From Apostichopus japonicus (taxonomy: Eukaryota; Echinodermata; Holothuroidea; Aspidochirotida; Stichopodidae): a DNA stretch of 64,000 nucleotides. How positions within the stretch are numbered: position 1 is the first letter of the stretch; each line of letters starts with the position of its first letter. A model generated the notes under the pieces. The model was given only the letters and a program-made list of their open reading frames with translations, was not told the DNA's origin and searched no databases. Positions 24,351 through 36,958 of the stretch are shown here, one piece after another. The DNA lies in NCBI RefSeq assembly GCF_037975245.1, contig NC_092571.1, forward strand, positions 16,427,917-16,491,916, in the 5' to 3' direction. Both the position numbers and the translations under genes were made by a program.

Positions 24351-24630
24351 GCTAGAATACGAGTACTAGCATTAGAATACGAGTACTAGCATTAGAATAC
24401 GAGTACTAGCATTAGAATACGAGTACTAGCATTAGAATACGAGTACTAGCATTAGAATACGAGTACTAGCATTAGAATACGAGTACTAGCATTAGAATAC
24501 GAGTACTAGCATTAGAATACGAGTACTAGCATTAGAATACGAGTACTAGCATTAGAATACGAGTACTAGCATTAGAATACGAGTACTAGCATTAGAATAC
24601 GAGTACTAGTATTAGAATAAGAGTACCAGT
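24351..24630. repeat. 20-bp tandem satellite, about 14 near-identical copies
   Basis: The unit is ATTAGAATACGAGTACTAGC. Copies are virtually identical except at the right edge (ACTAGT, AATAAG, ACCAGT variants). Each unit contains the self-complementary AGTACT and a CTAG. The homogeneity implies recent expansion or ongoing homogenisation, and the copy number is likely polymorphic. Confidence 0.95.
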
Positions 24631-24694
24631 ATGTACTCGCTACACTTTGTCTACTGGTCGTAGTTTGCAGCCATTTAATATCAAAGCCACTGTA

Positions 24695-24737
24695 TCGAGG
24701 CAGGGAGCTGCATTAGAGTAGCAGCTCCCTGATCGAG
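24695..24737. repeat. Hairpin beside the 20-bp satellite
   Basis: CAGGGAGCTGC (24701-24711) pairs exactly with GCAGCTCCCTG (24721-24731) across the 9-base loop ATTAGAGTA. TCGA/TCGA outside extends the stem after a small bulge. The loop resembles the satellite unit ATTAGAATA, which may be coincidence. Confidence 0.5.
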
Positions 24738-25894
24738 GAGTATTCGTCCCATTTGATACAAGTTTATCAAGGGTAATTGTGATTCTCCCATCTTCACTCA
24801 AAGATTACAGCATTGATCATCTGCATGTCTAACAATAACGATTCCTTTCTATTCTGCAAATTTGTTGTTTCAAATGCTTTGGATAGCTTTTTAAACTGCA
24901 ATCCAGCAAATAGGTTTGATTGCTTTGATGTAACTAACCAGCTTTACATTAAAAAGAACCAATTTGAATACATCAAGCTTCATCTTGAAAACTGTAACTT
25001 TGATAGCCTATATCTCTCTTTGTTGATAGCTTTAATTAACACCGACAGTATCTTGGTCTCGTTAACTTGATAAGTCATTTTTATTAATATTAGTAGCTCT
25101 TCTCACACCTTTAGTAGCTTTAAATATGATAATATGGCCTTAACTCTGATAGGCTTAAATTTTGATATTTGTTTTATTTTTTACTTTAATAGTGATAGCT
25201 TTGCCCTTCTTATAATTTGCGATACTGTCATAGCTATTACTTGATTGCCTTTAGCCTTTGGTTAATCTTCAATTTGACAGTTTATAACATATTTAACATT
25301 GATGGCTTTAACTTTAATAGTTTTCCTTGATAGCATCTGTGACTATTTAATATTTTGGTCTTTTGATGGCTCACATATATAATATTGATGGCCTCTCACT
25401 TTAAAGACATTGAAGACTCGCCCCAAACCGTGTGCCGCTCTCTGAAAAAGTTAACTTTCCGTTGCTAGCAAGTGAAGTTTTTTTCTTGTCGCTACAAAAT
25501 GCAGACAGTGATGAAATGTGATACCTTGTTATCTTTTATCTGGACCTGAGATGTCCATCGCTGCTATGTACACTGTGTTGTGGGTATTGACCGTAGCTGC
25601 ATGTATTGACTGTACACTAGTGTCTAATTACCTATGGTCTGGGATCGATGGTGGTGTCTAACACTTCTGTTACACCTTTGAAACTAGGTCAGATTACCGG
25701 CATGAGACATGCGCGAGTCTTCACTCCCTGTAATAGTTCTGTAACTGTGATAGCTTTAAATTAAATTCCTTCAGCCTTAATTTGGTATTTCTTAACTTGA
25801 AACTCATATATAACATTGATAACTTTCTCACATTTTTAAAAGCGCTTTAAAACTTGAATGTTTAGGTTGTGACTTGACATGTAAATTACCAACC

Positions 25895-25922
25895 CCACCC
25901 CACCCCCCCCCCCCCCCCCCCC
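25895..25922. repeat. Poly(C) tract
   Basis: A run of 20 uninterrupted C residues (25903-25922) preceded by CCCCACCCCA. It is one of many homopolymeric G/C runs in the window and is prone to sequencing-length error. Confidence 0.8.
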
Positions 25923-27805
25923 AAATGTGACTCTGTCAGATAACTGCCCATAACCACTCAACATTACAAACAGGTGGCTTTCACAAGTTTGTAGTTCATA
26001 TTTGTATTATTAATAAAACATTCAAAATTATTAATAATTAAGCTAAGTACAATGGCACATTTATGAGTCATCTCAGCTTTGCTTTAATAACCCGTCTTGA
26101 ATGAGGACAGAAGAAGAACGAGAAAAAAGAAAGAGAGGAATTCTTCTCAGTGTCACCCAATTTACAAATCAAACACGACATACGAGCTAAGGCTTCTTAT
26201 CTACGTATTGACTGAATCTCTGTCGTTTACCCAAGCCCGTCTCCTGTGCCCCACATTTCCAATTCAGCTGGTGATAACGTTTGCTTTGTCTCCCCCGTGA
26301 TATACATGCTTATTATTCCATTTTTTTCCTTTTTTTTCTTCTCATCAAACATTAGAACCAGCCATTCACACCATTTCAAATTTTTTCTTTTGGCAACCAG
26401 AACCCCGCGATTGCACCTATCGCGCCGCTAAGAAGCTTACCTCACTTCCAAAAACAGTTTTTCTTTGAGTTCGTCTTCCTTAGGGGTCCCTATGTCATCT
26501 ACCAAAATAAATTTTTGCCAGTTTAACGGCGGCTTATTTTTTAATGAAGAAACGGGGTAAGCCAACACATTCTTGACCTAATTCCAGCTTTTTTTTCTTT
26601 TCTTTTTCTTCAATCGGTACAATTTTTCTAATCGCGGTAAACTTCCCCCTTGAAAGAAAACGTCCCACTTTTTTTTTTTTTAAATTCTTCTTATTCCTCT
26701 CTCTCTTTCTTGTTTGTTACGATTCCGAGTCGGCCGTCATAAGAGCCTACCTTTGGTGTCTCTTTTGTCTGAAGATCACCGCTCGGACAATAGATTGAGG
26801 GCACCCTTTTGACAGGTCCGTCGATCTCGATGAATAAGATTAACCTATTTTTCGCCGATTGATAGAGGTGTTGTTTGTCATCGTTTCCCCCCCTCGACCA
26901 CCTAATTGAAATTCAACTAGGGCAGGCTATCTTCCAAAAACTCTTATTACCCCCCATTTTTTTTTTTTTTGTGTCCAGATTCTATTTTTCATCTCAAAAG
27001 AATAACAAAACAGCAAACGAAAAAAAAAAAAATGTGATGATTCAAGCGTTTGGATAATTCTTGCAAATCGGCCAAGTGATTGAAGTTTTTCTGATTTTGA
27101 ACTTGTTTAGGTTTTTGTTTACCATCAACACTCTTCACTTTGTAGCACTTATCTTTCTTTCTCTTTTAAACCCCAGCTGTCAGTATATAGTTAGTGCAAA
27201 AGAATTAAGATGAGAAGAAGAAAAGGGGGAGGGGGGGGGGGAATGAGAATGCAGGTGTGAGTTCAAGGGGAAGGAGAAGGGGAATGGGTTGAGGAAAAAT
27301 TGAAAAAAAAATTGTTCAGATCGTGTACTTTTAAAGAGTTCAACTTATCTGTGGTATTTTTTAAATGTTTAATTAATTGACCATTTTTCATTTTTTATAA
27401 AGGGAAAACCAGGAAAAAGTTGTGAGGTGAATGTGTGTTAGGGGGAAGGGAGGGGGGGGGGAAGTTGACAAAACTTAGTGTGAGTGTAATTATGATTTTG
27501 TAATTTATAGTACTACTTAGCATTTTCTACAAAGCATTAAGAAAATCATTATTTAAATTTATTTCAAAATTTCCTCGATGACTTTTGTTTAAGTTTATTA
27601 CAATTATACACTTGACAACAATTAAAAGAGAAAGACTGAATATTCTTTGAGGGCCTGAATATTATATTTGTCATATGGTTGTGGTACCTGCAGTCTCTAA
27701 CACATGCAGTGCAACTTCATGTCATTATTTTATTCTCTAACTATGAACTTTAAATTGGTCAGAATTTATCTCAATTGTCCCTCTTCAATGTAAATGTCAT
27801 TTTAG

Positions 27806-27818
27806 AGGGCGCCCTTCT
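27806..27818 (+). promoter_or_regulatory. Weak CTCF-like motif
   Basis: The sequence TTTAGAGGGCGCC around this position agrees with the ASYAGRKGGCRSY core at 11 of 13 positions. It is a weak candidate from sequence alone. Confidence 0.2.
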
Positions 27819-28078
27819 AAAATAGAAGTCTCTCATCACATCTAGGGCATGCATGCATGTAGGAAGCAAATGTGAAAGAACTGATGGACTTCAATGAGCA
27901 CCAAGCAAGGAAAGAGATCAAGAGAGTTTGTTGTTCTTTCATCTATTTATTCTTTTGTATCTGTATTTACCATTTTTGTTTGATAAAAAAAAAAATGAGA
28001 TAAAGATGAACTAAAATCAGGTAAAACTTGAAATATTCTGAGAGTTTATTTCTTATGCTTGTGGATGTAATGTTATGT

Positions 28079-28195
28079 TTGTATGCGTACATTGATGTAT
28101 GTATTCGTGTATGTGCATGTGTATGTGTGTATGCATGTATGTGTATATATATGTGTATATGCGTGTACGCGTGCATGCGTATGTACATATGGATG
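28079..28195. repeat. Imperfect TG/TATG microsatellite
   Basis: A purine-pyrimidine alternating tract of GTATG, TGTG, TATA and GCGTG words. Cys/Val-rich and His/Thr-rich frames on the two strands are read-through of the repeat. Confidence 0.8.
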
Positions 28196-28974
28196 TTACA
28201 CTTGAAATGAATTCGTTACAGGTAGAAGTTAGATCAATTGTGCACACATTTCACTGTTTATATGACTGGAGGATGAGATTATATGTACAAATATTGAACA
28301 GTTTTTAAATTAATTTTTATTTTAAATTAATTAAATAAATTAATTTGACATGCATTATGCAGAATGTTCTGCACACTGCTAGTAAAGAAAAGAAATCAGT
28401 AGCTTTATAACTGACTTGATATGCAAACTTTTATATCAAATGTAAGAAAAAAAAAGAATAGCTTTAAAGTGATTTGATGAATGCATTCCCACAGGAACCT
28501 AGTTTTGACACCTTAAAGCAAATATGATACATATTGCACAAGCGCTTATGAGTGAGATATATCAAACAAGGTTTATGAAAATAATTTTTATGATTGTCTT
28601 CTAATGAAATTGAGGAAATTGGAAAGGAATATAATACAAACACATTTGAACAACTGGACAGCTATAGTTGTCATTGTAGATAGCCATAAACATTGATTCT
28701 CCCACATTATCCCTCTTCACCTCACCCCCCCTCCCCCTGACCTCAGCTATTCGTGGCTTTAAGCGTTTGTACTTGTAAGGTACAGCTTCAAAGTGCACAT
28801 GTGAAACAACATCTCTGCTACATAACGTACCTCTGATTCTCCTTACTTGTACAATAAATTAACCAACTTTATCTTGTTTTTTTTCCAAAGTAGGTTGTTG
28901 CACATAGTAACTTTTACCTTCCTTGTTAGTTTTTTTCTTTTTATTTCTTGATATTTAAACTAAATACATACTTT

Positions 28975-29175
28975 GTCGTCCTGGAAAGGTCATCGCCAAT
29001 TCTGCCCAATTAACAGAGACCGGTCTTAAGCTGGAAAATGACAGAGAGTCTGGCGTTTGGCTTAATTACCGTAAATTCCGATGCTCGTTAGAGCCATCAG
29101 CCATCACCCAGTGGTATCGTAACTTCGCGGCGGTGGTTTTCGCGAAGAGAGAATAAACTTTTCATCAAAATTCCT
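28975..29175. promoter_or_regulatory. High-complexity block in intron 1 (candidate enhancer)
   Basis: Repeat-free sequence with normal complexity and several CpGs, bounded by T-rich and A-rich runs. It contains the homeodomain-type core TTAATTA (29062-29068). A second, similar block continues at about 29220-29660. Both have open frames without domains or credible splice sites. Conservation would be the decisive test; none can be shown here. Confidence 0.25.
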
Positions 29176-29944
29176 TTAAGACCGAAAAAAAAAAACATCT
29201 ACCATTTTTTTAAAAACAAGGTTCCCTTTTGATTTTTCTTCCATGACATGCTCGATTCTATCATCTTTCCGCCCGGTGAGATAATTACGCGAATTTGGGG
29301 ACAAAAATGATTTAATTTGGAATCCGAAGCTGATGACGGAGGGTTCCCTAATAATGAGGAACGGTTTATTAAAATAGTTTTCCTCCGATTCCCGATGTTT
29401 TAATTTTTGACGCAAATGTCAAGAATTAGTCGGGATGTCGACGGAGAGAACACCGAGGTAAAGAAAACTTCTTTGTAAGAGAGAGAATCGAGTAACAAGA
29501 TAATGATCTTGCGGGACGACTCTAATTGGCACCCTTCCCTGCATCACATCCATGGCTTCTTTACAAAGAATGTCTTTCAATATAAGCTTTCCCCTGGCCT
29601 CCAAACTCGATGACATTATAGTTCTGGTAATTTCTCCCAGTTGGTTTCCGTGGTGTCCAAAATCCAGATAATTTACAGGTATGTCAGGATAAATTTAATC
29701 TTTGTTTAAGTCCTCACAAAGAACATCAAACCAACAAAAAGGGAGAAAGTTATATATTTCTTTGACTTTATTTCTTGTTTCATCTGAAGAATGTTTTTCT
29801 CTTTGGTCTGTTTTCTTCTCTTTTTCTGTTGGTTTTGTTTTGTTCTTTGTGTTTTTATGATTGTTGGAATAGTATCACCCACAAAATAGTTTGGTTTGGA
29901 TATTGTAAGTATAATGTGTAGAATAACATGGTTGGTAATTTGAT

Positions 29945-30023
29945 ATATTTCTATACATATCTATATATATATACATATCTTTATATATATATATATATAG
30001 ATACATATATAGATATTTATATT

Positions 30024-30111
<88 letters not shown>

Positions 30112-30140
30112 TATATATATATATATATATAAATATAGTT
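29945..30140. repeat. Long (AT)n microsatellite
   Basis: About 190 bp of almost pure TA repeat with occasional G, C or A interruptions (ATAGATATAT, ATACATATAT). It is likely cruciform-prone and length-variable. Confidence 0.95.
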
Positions 30141-31199
30141 TTAGTTTTACTTGCTCAAGTTATTTTGTATCCATACTTCCAGTATCCAACATCTAACAGT
30201 AGGAATCATCCCTGTTCTGTGTCAGTCATTATAGCAACAGTTGTACTTTAGTAATGTAATTGACCTTGCACTAATGTCGGTCATTCAATAAGATTTCACC
30301 TCTCTCATGAGTACCATCCATTAATGATCACTTTGATCCCTTACATTTACCTTACAAGCTAACCATGACCTACCTTCCTTTAGGGCTAAACAGCAAAGAT
30401 GTTGAACTGATGAGAAAAAAGTCAACTTGGATTTCCCACAGACTAATTAATTTAACCTGCGTGTTACTAGCCTCTCTACCAACACCAAAATTTATACAGC
30501 TGACCAACAATTATTTGCTTTTTCTTCTTCTTCTTTTTTTGGAACTTTCTTTGAAATCCAGAAATTTGTAACATTTTAATTTTATTGCAACTGAGTGACA
30601 GATGACCTCATGAGGTTATACTTCATCCTTGGAGGCTGTCCCAAACCAAGGGTGACTTAAAGCCATGCAGTATGATCTGTAAATGTGTCTAACGTGCTGG
30701 ACTATTAACAAATCCAGGGGCATACAGTAAGGGGGAAGGAATGGGGCAACACTGAGAATATGCTCTAGTTTAGTGAAATTAATCTCATATGTGCCCCTCT
30801 TTATAAAGGACTTAAGTGCTCCTCCCCCCCCCCCCATCCCCTCCTCCACTCCTTCTAATTGATGATAGAAATTATTTTTTTGGAAGTGATGAGTGGCCTT
30901 TCCCATTTTTTGTTGAAAATACAATCAAATACTGGGATTTGTGGAGCAGAATTTACAGATAATCGTTTCTGTCAGAATTTCCAATGTCTCACTAGTTGCC
31001 CCTTGATGTTTTTGTCCCCACTCCCTCCCTCTCCCCCACATTGATCTGTTTTTTACCAACTGTCAACATAAAAGAGGGCAGACTGTTGCAATCCTACATA
31101 GAAGTTTGGTAGGAATTTCCTCTCCAAAGTTTCATATTTCCAAAAATGAACAGAAAAACAAAACAAAATATATTTAAACATGAGGCAAAACTATCAAAC

Positions 31200-31258
31200 A
31201 TGAATTTGCAAGCGATTATTATTATTATTATATTATTATTATTATAATTATTATTTGC
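31200..31258. repeat. (ATT)n microsatellite
   Basis: An imperfect ATT trinucleotide repeat on the plus strand. Confidence 0.85.
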
Positions 31259-31639
31259 ATGTGCACTCAGCGCTGGCTGCATCTCCCAGTTCTAATAGAT
31301 ATTAGCGGATATATTTGTAACGTGTGTCCCTTTAAGATCAAGGTGCATCCCACATGTGTTGGCTGTTTTGGCAATCCCTTCTTCACCTGTAGAGCCAAAA
31401 CAAATGAAGCTCTGTCTGCAACCTCCTCTGCAGGGAGGCTAAGGTTGTGGTCAGAGGAGGAAGGGAAGAGGCAGATGGGGATGAAGATTAGTCTAACCCA
31501 CATGTAGACAGCCACGCACTTGAGATGATCCAGGCATCAATATAATCAAATATACTGCTACAATCTCATGGTTATATATAGTGAGTTTGGCTGACATGTA
31601 GCTGCTGGGCTGGGCAGCTCGGGATACAATGTTATCCAG

Positions 31640-33030
31640 GAGAGACATGATGTCATGGATTCTTAGAAGTTGGGTGGAACCATTTATGATGCCATGAATT
31701 CTTAGGACTTGGGGGGGGGGAGAAACCATTTATGATGCTTTGGATTCTTAGGGCTTTGGGGGTGGGGTGGGGGTGGAACCATTTATGATGCCATGAATTC
31801 TTAGGACTTGGGGGGGGGGAACCATTTATGATGCTTTGGATTCTTAGGGCTTTGGGGGTGGGGTGGGGGTGGAACCAATTATGATGCCATGAATTCTTAG
31901 GACTTGGGGGGGGGGAGAAACCATTTATGATGCTTTGGATTCTTAGGGCTTTGGGGGTGGGGTGGGGGTGGAACCATTTATGATGCCATGAATTCTTAGG
32001 ACTTGGGGGGGGGGGGGAGAAACCATTTATGATGCTTTGGATTCTTAGGGCTTTGGGGGTGGGGTGGGGGTGGAACCATTTATGATGCCATGAATTCTTA
32101 GGACTTGGGGGCGGGAACCATTTATGATGCTTTGGATTCTTAGGGCTTTGGGGGTGGGGTGGGGGTGGAACCAATTATGATGCCATGAATTCTTAGGACT
32201 TGGGGGGGGGGGAGAAACCATTTATGATGCTTTGGATTCTTAGGGCTTTGGGGGTGGGGTGGGGGTGGAACCAATTATGATGCCATGAATTCTTAGGACT
32301 TGGGGGGGGGAGAAACCATTTATGATGCTTTGGATTCTTAGGGCTTTGGGGTGGGGTGGGGGTGGAACCAATTATGATGCCATGAATTCTTAGGACTTGG
32401 GGGGGGGAGAAACCATTTATGATGCTTTGGATTCTTAGGGCTTTGGGGGTGGGGTGGGGGTGGAACCAATTATGATGCCATGAATTCTTAGGACTTGGGG
32501 GGGGAGAAACCATTTATGATGCTTTGGATTCTTAGGGCTTTGGGGGTGGGGTGGGGGTGGAACCAATTATGATGCCATGAATTCTTAGGACTTGGGGGGG
32601 GGAGAAACCATTTATGATGCTTTGGATTCTTAGGGCTTTGGGGGTGGGGTGGGGGTGGAACCAATTATGATGCCATGGATTCTTAGGACTTGGGGGGGGA
32701 GAAACCATTTATGATGCTTTGGATTCTTAGGGCTTTGGGGGTGGGGTGGGGGTGGAACCAATTATGATGCCATGAATTCTTAGGACTTGGGGGGGGGGGA
32801 GAAACCATTTATGATGCTTTGGATTCTTAGGGCTTTGGGGGTGGGGTGGGGGTGGAACCAATTATGATGCCATGGATTCTTAGGACTTGGGGGGGGGGGA
32901 ACCATTTATGATGCTTTGGATTCTTAGGACTTTGAGGGATGGAAGAACCAATGATGCAATGGGTTCTTAGGACTTGGGGAGGGGCTGGGAACCATTTATG
33001 ATGCCATGGATTCTTAGAACTTGGGCAACA
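31640..33030. repeat. G-rich compound minisatellite, about 100-bp higher-order unit
   Basis: About 12 copies of a dimeric unit. One half contains ACCATTTATGATGCTTTGGA, TTCTTAGGGCTTTGGGGGTG and GGGTGGGGGTGG. The other contains AACCAATTATGATGCCATGA and ATTCTTAGGACTTGGG followed by a G-run of 6-13 bases. The half-units are themselves homologous (both have ATGATGC...GATTCTTAGG), so a unit of about 50 bp duplicated, diverged, then amplified as a dimer. Edge copies are more diverged. The plus strand is strongly G-rich with G4-T-G4-T-G5 blocks. Minus-strand frames of 173 and 106 residues (Pro/Ser/Asn/His/Trp-rich) arise only because the array stays open; I do not call them genes. Confidence 0.95.
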
Positions 33031-33289
33031 TTTAGCAGTCCCCATTTCGGCTGGCTATGAGATTAATATTAATTTTTAAGGCCATAATTCAGGTATATTA
33101 TGTGATTCAGCTATAAAGGTAACAGTTTTGCAAAGTGGTACGAATTATATAAAACAATAATTGACGGTATGATGGACTGTTAACGTGTTGTTCACATAGG
33201 CGCAATTAGCTGTTAATTTATTTTGAAATTAATTTTGTTTATATTTTAAAACTTGAAAAATGAGAGCAGATTGTGGTTTCTATGAAATT

Positions 33290-33480
33290 AAGCGGTTAAT
33301 TAGGCAGCGGACTTTGGGATCAAAGGATCGTAGGTTTGAAACTTGACCAGATCATCACATGTCTTTGGACAAGGCACATAATACAAACTGTCTCTTCTTC
33401 ACCTGAGCGGGAGCCTATCTAATAGATGGGGATCCTGCAGGACAGCCAAATTCTTCCAAAGCTACAGGTAAAAGTCACTT
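33290..33480 (+). repeat. Decayed tRNA-derived SINE-like fragment
   Basis: GGCAGCGGACTTTGGGATCA, AAGGATCGTAGGTTTGAAAC and GTCTTTGGACAAGGCAC succeed one another. The middle resembles an anticodon arm followed by a B-box-like GGTTTGAAACT. The last word resembles the CCTTGGGCAAGGCAC motif common in SINEs of fish and marine invertebrates. The A box is not convincing, so the copy is old or truncated. Confidence 0.4.
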
Positions 33481-34019
33481 TAATATGCACTATATAGTAC
33501 CCAGGCATTGACTGTTTGGATTCTGCAAACTTTGGTGTGTGTGTGTGCAGGTGGGAGGGGATGGCATATAAGTGACCAGGGGGTTTTAACTGATGTAAAG
33601 GTACAAGAGGATTAAATACTTTAATACTTCATGTAATTGGACATTGAAAACCCTTCAACTTATAAACCGTTTAATATTAAGTGAATGCTGTAAATATCAT
33701 TACAATCTTCCTATCCCGATTCTTAGCTGTTTGAATTTCTAAGAAGACCTAAATGAAAGGGTTTATGTACTAACTGTTGGTTTATTACTACTTTCTTTGG
33801 CTCTTTGATTTTCTTAACGTTCGTTTTAACCCTAATTCAGCAAAATACTCATTTCAATCTCGTGTGCTCGTGAGGTGGTGTCATATCGCAAACACATCCT
33901 GCTGCTTTTAATTTCTGCCAAAAGTTCACTAATTATAGAAAATTTCTCACCTGATATTAAGCGCTTCATAAAAGTCACTAGTATTAGGGGGTATGGTACT
34001 TGTTTGTCTGAAGATTAAA

Positions 34020-34260
34020 TGAAAAAGGTTTTGAGTCAAAATTTCTTTTGGCAAAGAATTTCCAAATCGGCACTGGAATGTCACATCCCGATGGCTCGAA
34101 GTCATTTCAGTTCCGATCGACACATTTGTCAAAAGTGTACGAACGCAAAAACCGAGAAAGAAAATGAAGAGAAGAATTGTCTGTCGAGTTTTCACGTCAT
34201 CGAAGAACGGAAAAGCGCACGTAAAGGATAGACGATGTTTGTTCACGACACCTCGTGCGA
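34020..34260. promoter_or_regulatory. High-complexity block in intron 1 (candidate cis-element)
   Basis: Balanced, repeat-free sequence with several CpGs, containing GGAATG (TEAD-like) and open in two frames on opposite strands without any domain. It stands out from the A/T-rich tracts either side. It is a candidate regulatory element by composition only. Confidence 0.2.
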
Positions 34261-36910
34261 TGATTACTTTAACTTTGCCTGTGTTTGCAGATAGAATTTT
34301 TAGGTTATGTACATAGTTTTCACAGGTATTCATCGCCTTAATATGCGTTGAAAGGCGGCATCATTACTCCCGAAGATCAATTCAAATTAATATTGTCAAA
34401 TACCTGACACATCTTACAATTTTGTTTAAGGAAAAAAAAAGGTATAAAAAAACAGAACTCCAAAGCTGATCTGCTACTGCATGCATAGTGTGAAAATAAA
34501 AGGAAAAAAAAAAAAGGAAAAAATTTATGCTATCTTTTTAACACGTGGTTGAAGGACACATAGCCCTACCCTACCCTGACCAGACCATCTGTTTCCAGCC
34601 ATCGGAGTCCGTCCTCCTCAAAATTTTGTAAAATTACAAGCAGACAATTTTTTTTCTTTTTTTTTTCTTTTTGACAAATTGGGAAAATTGAAAACACCTC
34701 TCTGCACTTTTTTTTTTCATGACTCTTTTTTGATTTTCTTTTTTCTGCCTGAGAACTGGAGTGGGTATATATTCATTTAAAAGTAAAATGGGTGAGCTCA
34801 TAGAACAAGGCGTGTTTTCATTAGATGGGCAGGGAATTGACCCCCTAGAGGGCCCCCTACTGGGTGACACACTCGATATAGTGGCATATTGGATAGCGCT
34901 GGAAGAGGATTAGCTATGAAGGTGTAAAGTCAAAATCTTTGAGGAGCTTATTATTATTATTTTTTCCCCCCCTTCTTCTATCCATAGATAGATATTTTAT
35001 CATGCTTGTGAAAATATATGGGTACGGATAAATATATGTATTTATACATATACATACATATATTATTGTCCCGTAATTGTAAGTCGAAGATGCTGCATGA
35101 CTTCTCGATAATTTGCCAGCAAAGACCAGTTTCTGCATTGTATCCGAGGAGAATAAGTCGCTATTGTGGGGGTACGCGTCAAACAAAGACGAAGGCAATA
35201 AGCCAAGATTTCTGATATAATGAACTTCAAGTGAAAGCAATTCATAATTTTTTTTCAGAAGAATTATTTACCTCTCATTGACCTTTCTGTGAAGTTTAGT
35301 TCTTTGTTCGAGAAATAGCAAGAGACAACAAAAAGTGACTATTATGATTCAGACTTGTAGATTTTCCCCTTTTTTGTATAGATCAATTGGGAAAAAATTA
35401 TCTGTAAACGTTTTAATGAAAAAAGTCCCACATTGTGAGGTTTATTGAATAAACTTTGCATAGAGTTGGATAATATGTTTATGCACCCTTCATACAAACT
35501 TAATAACTTGCATAAAAAATAACAACCTCCCTTATATCACTCCCGGAGGTGGGGGAAGGGTGGAGAAGAGGGAGAAGTGGAGAAGAAGAGGAGGGGAGAA
35601 GGGGGAGGAGGGGGAAGAGGTCAAAATAGGTTGAAATGTTTTTTTTGGCATTTTGAATTTTCTATTAATATTACACTCTTTATTCCTTCCCATGAAAGAA
35701 AAGGAAAAAAAAAAAACCATTACTGTACATCTTCATATTGTTATGTACATTCAATAGAAAACCATGGGCCCTAATCTGTAGAATCTAGTACATATGCTGT
35801 GTACATGTATTACCTACAGTGAAGTTTATACTTAACCTCAATGTAGTAGAACTTTGCTCTCAATTGACTTTCAAAAATGATGAGACTAAAGTGAGTTGCA
35901 TCACAATGACCCCCTTGAGGTTTTTATTTTATTATTATTATGATTATGATTATTTTGTTTTTTTCTTCTTCTTGCAACCTGATGTTTCAACACCCTGGTT
36001 TCACTCCTAGTGACAATTTTACACCTGGTGTAATTTATGATTCAGAGGTTATTAACAGCTTCTTCCCACAACTGTCAAACTTCTTCTCTCAACCCCCAAG
36101 ACGAATACAAACATCCTGTTACTGGTCTGGGTGGAAGCCTCTTCCTAAACCACATCAAATGCTCCCTCTCTTCAAACCCCAAGGAATGAAAAAAAAAAAG
36201 AACCAGTGTACACTCACAATAATAGTACATACCCCCAGCTGAGCTCACGGACAGGGGGGCCTGGTCAGTCCTTGAAATAGAAACGGATTTTCGAGAGATT
36301 TCGACCAAAAGAAGAAAAGAATCGAAAGGTAAAAAAAATTAGAGAGAGAGAAGAAGAAGCCTTTAATAATGATTTTTGAAAAGCCACAAGCACATCCCAA
36401 TAATTTAATTGTGAAACTGATAATTCTTCTGTTTGGAAAACTGACTTTAATTTTTATTTATCTTGGTTTTCTATTTTGATTCAGGAAAAAAAAAAATTCT
36501 TGTTCATTATAGTTGTGACTACTAGGATTGACCAGGATGAGTAATAATAATCTCCCACTGATATTTGGGGCAGCAAATCTACATTTTTACATAAAATTGT
36601 ACATGAAATACTCGGTTCATATAGATCATCGGCTGTACATGAAAATTCAATGAATGATTTTTGCAGCGCTTCGCTATCAGTGTTGGAAGGAATATTTGAT
36701 TTTTTTTTTTTACTTTTTCACAAAAATAAGTCATATCAAGGAAGAACTTTGTATGTTTTCTTTGCTAAATTTTGTAATTTTACTCTATAGAGTGTCATGT
36801 AGGTAGGAATTTTGAGGGATTGAAGGTCAGGAACTGCTGTATAATACCACCATCATCTGGACCCTAGCTTTATCAACCTTTGTTCATTCACAGGATCCCC
36901 TGACTCTCCC

Positions 36911-36958
36911 CTCCCCCTTCCCCCTCCCTTCCCCCTCCCTTCCCCCTCCCTTCCCCCA
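36911..36958. repeat. CCCTTCCCCCT tandem tract
   Basis: Four near-perfect repeats of an 11-12-bp C/T-only unit. This is another strand-asymmetric polypyrimidine repeat. Confidence 0.8.

Noticed and set aside
24351-24630. CRISPR-like array of 20-bp repeats
   Set aside because: The copies are contiguous without spacers and the context is eukaryotic; it is a satellite.
31653-32513. Long proline/serine/histidine-rich minus-strand frames of 173 and 106 residues
   Set aside because: They translate the G-rich minisatellite in antisense. The repeat length keeps the frame open; there is no domain, no unique sequence and no splice or promoter context.
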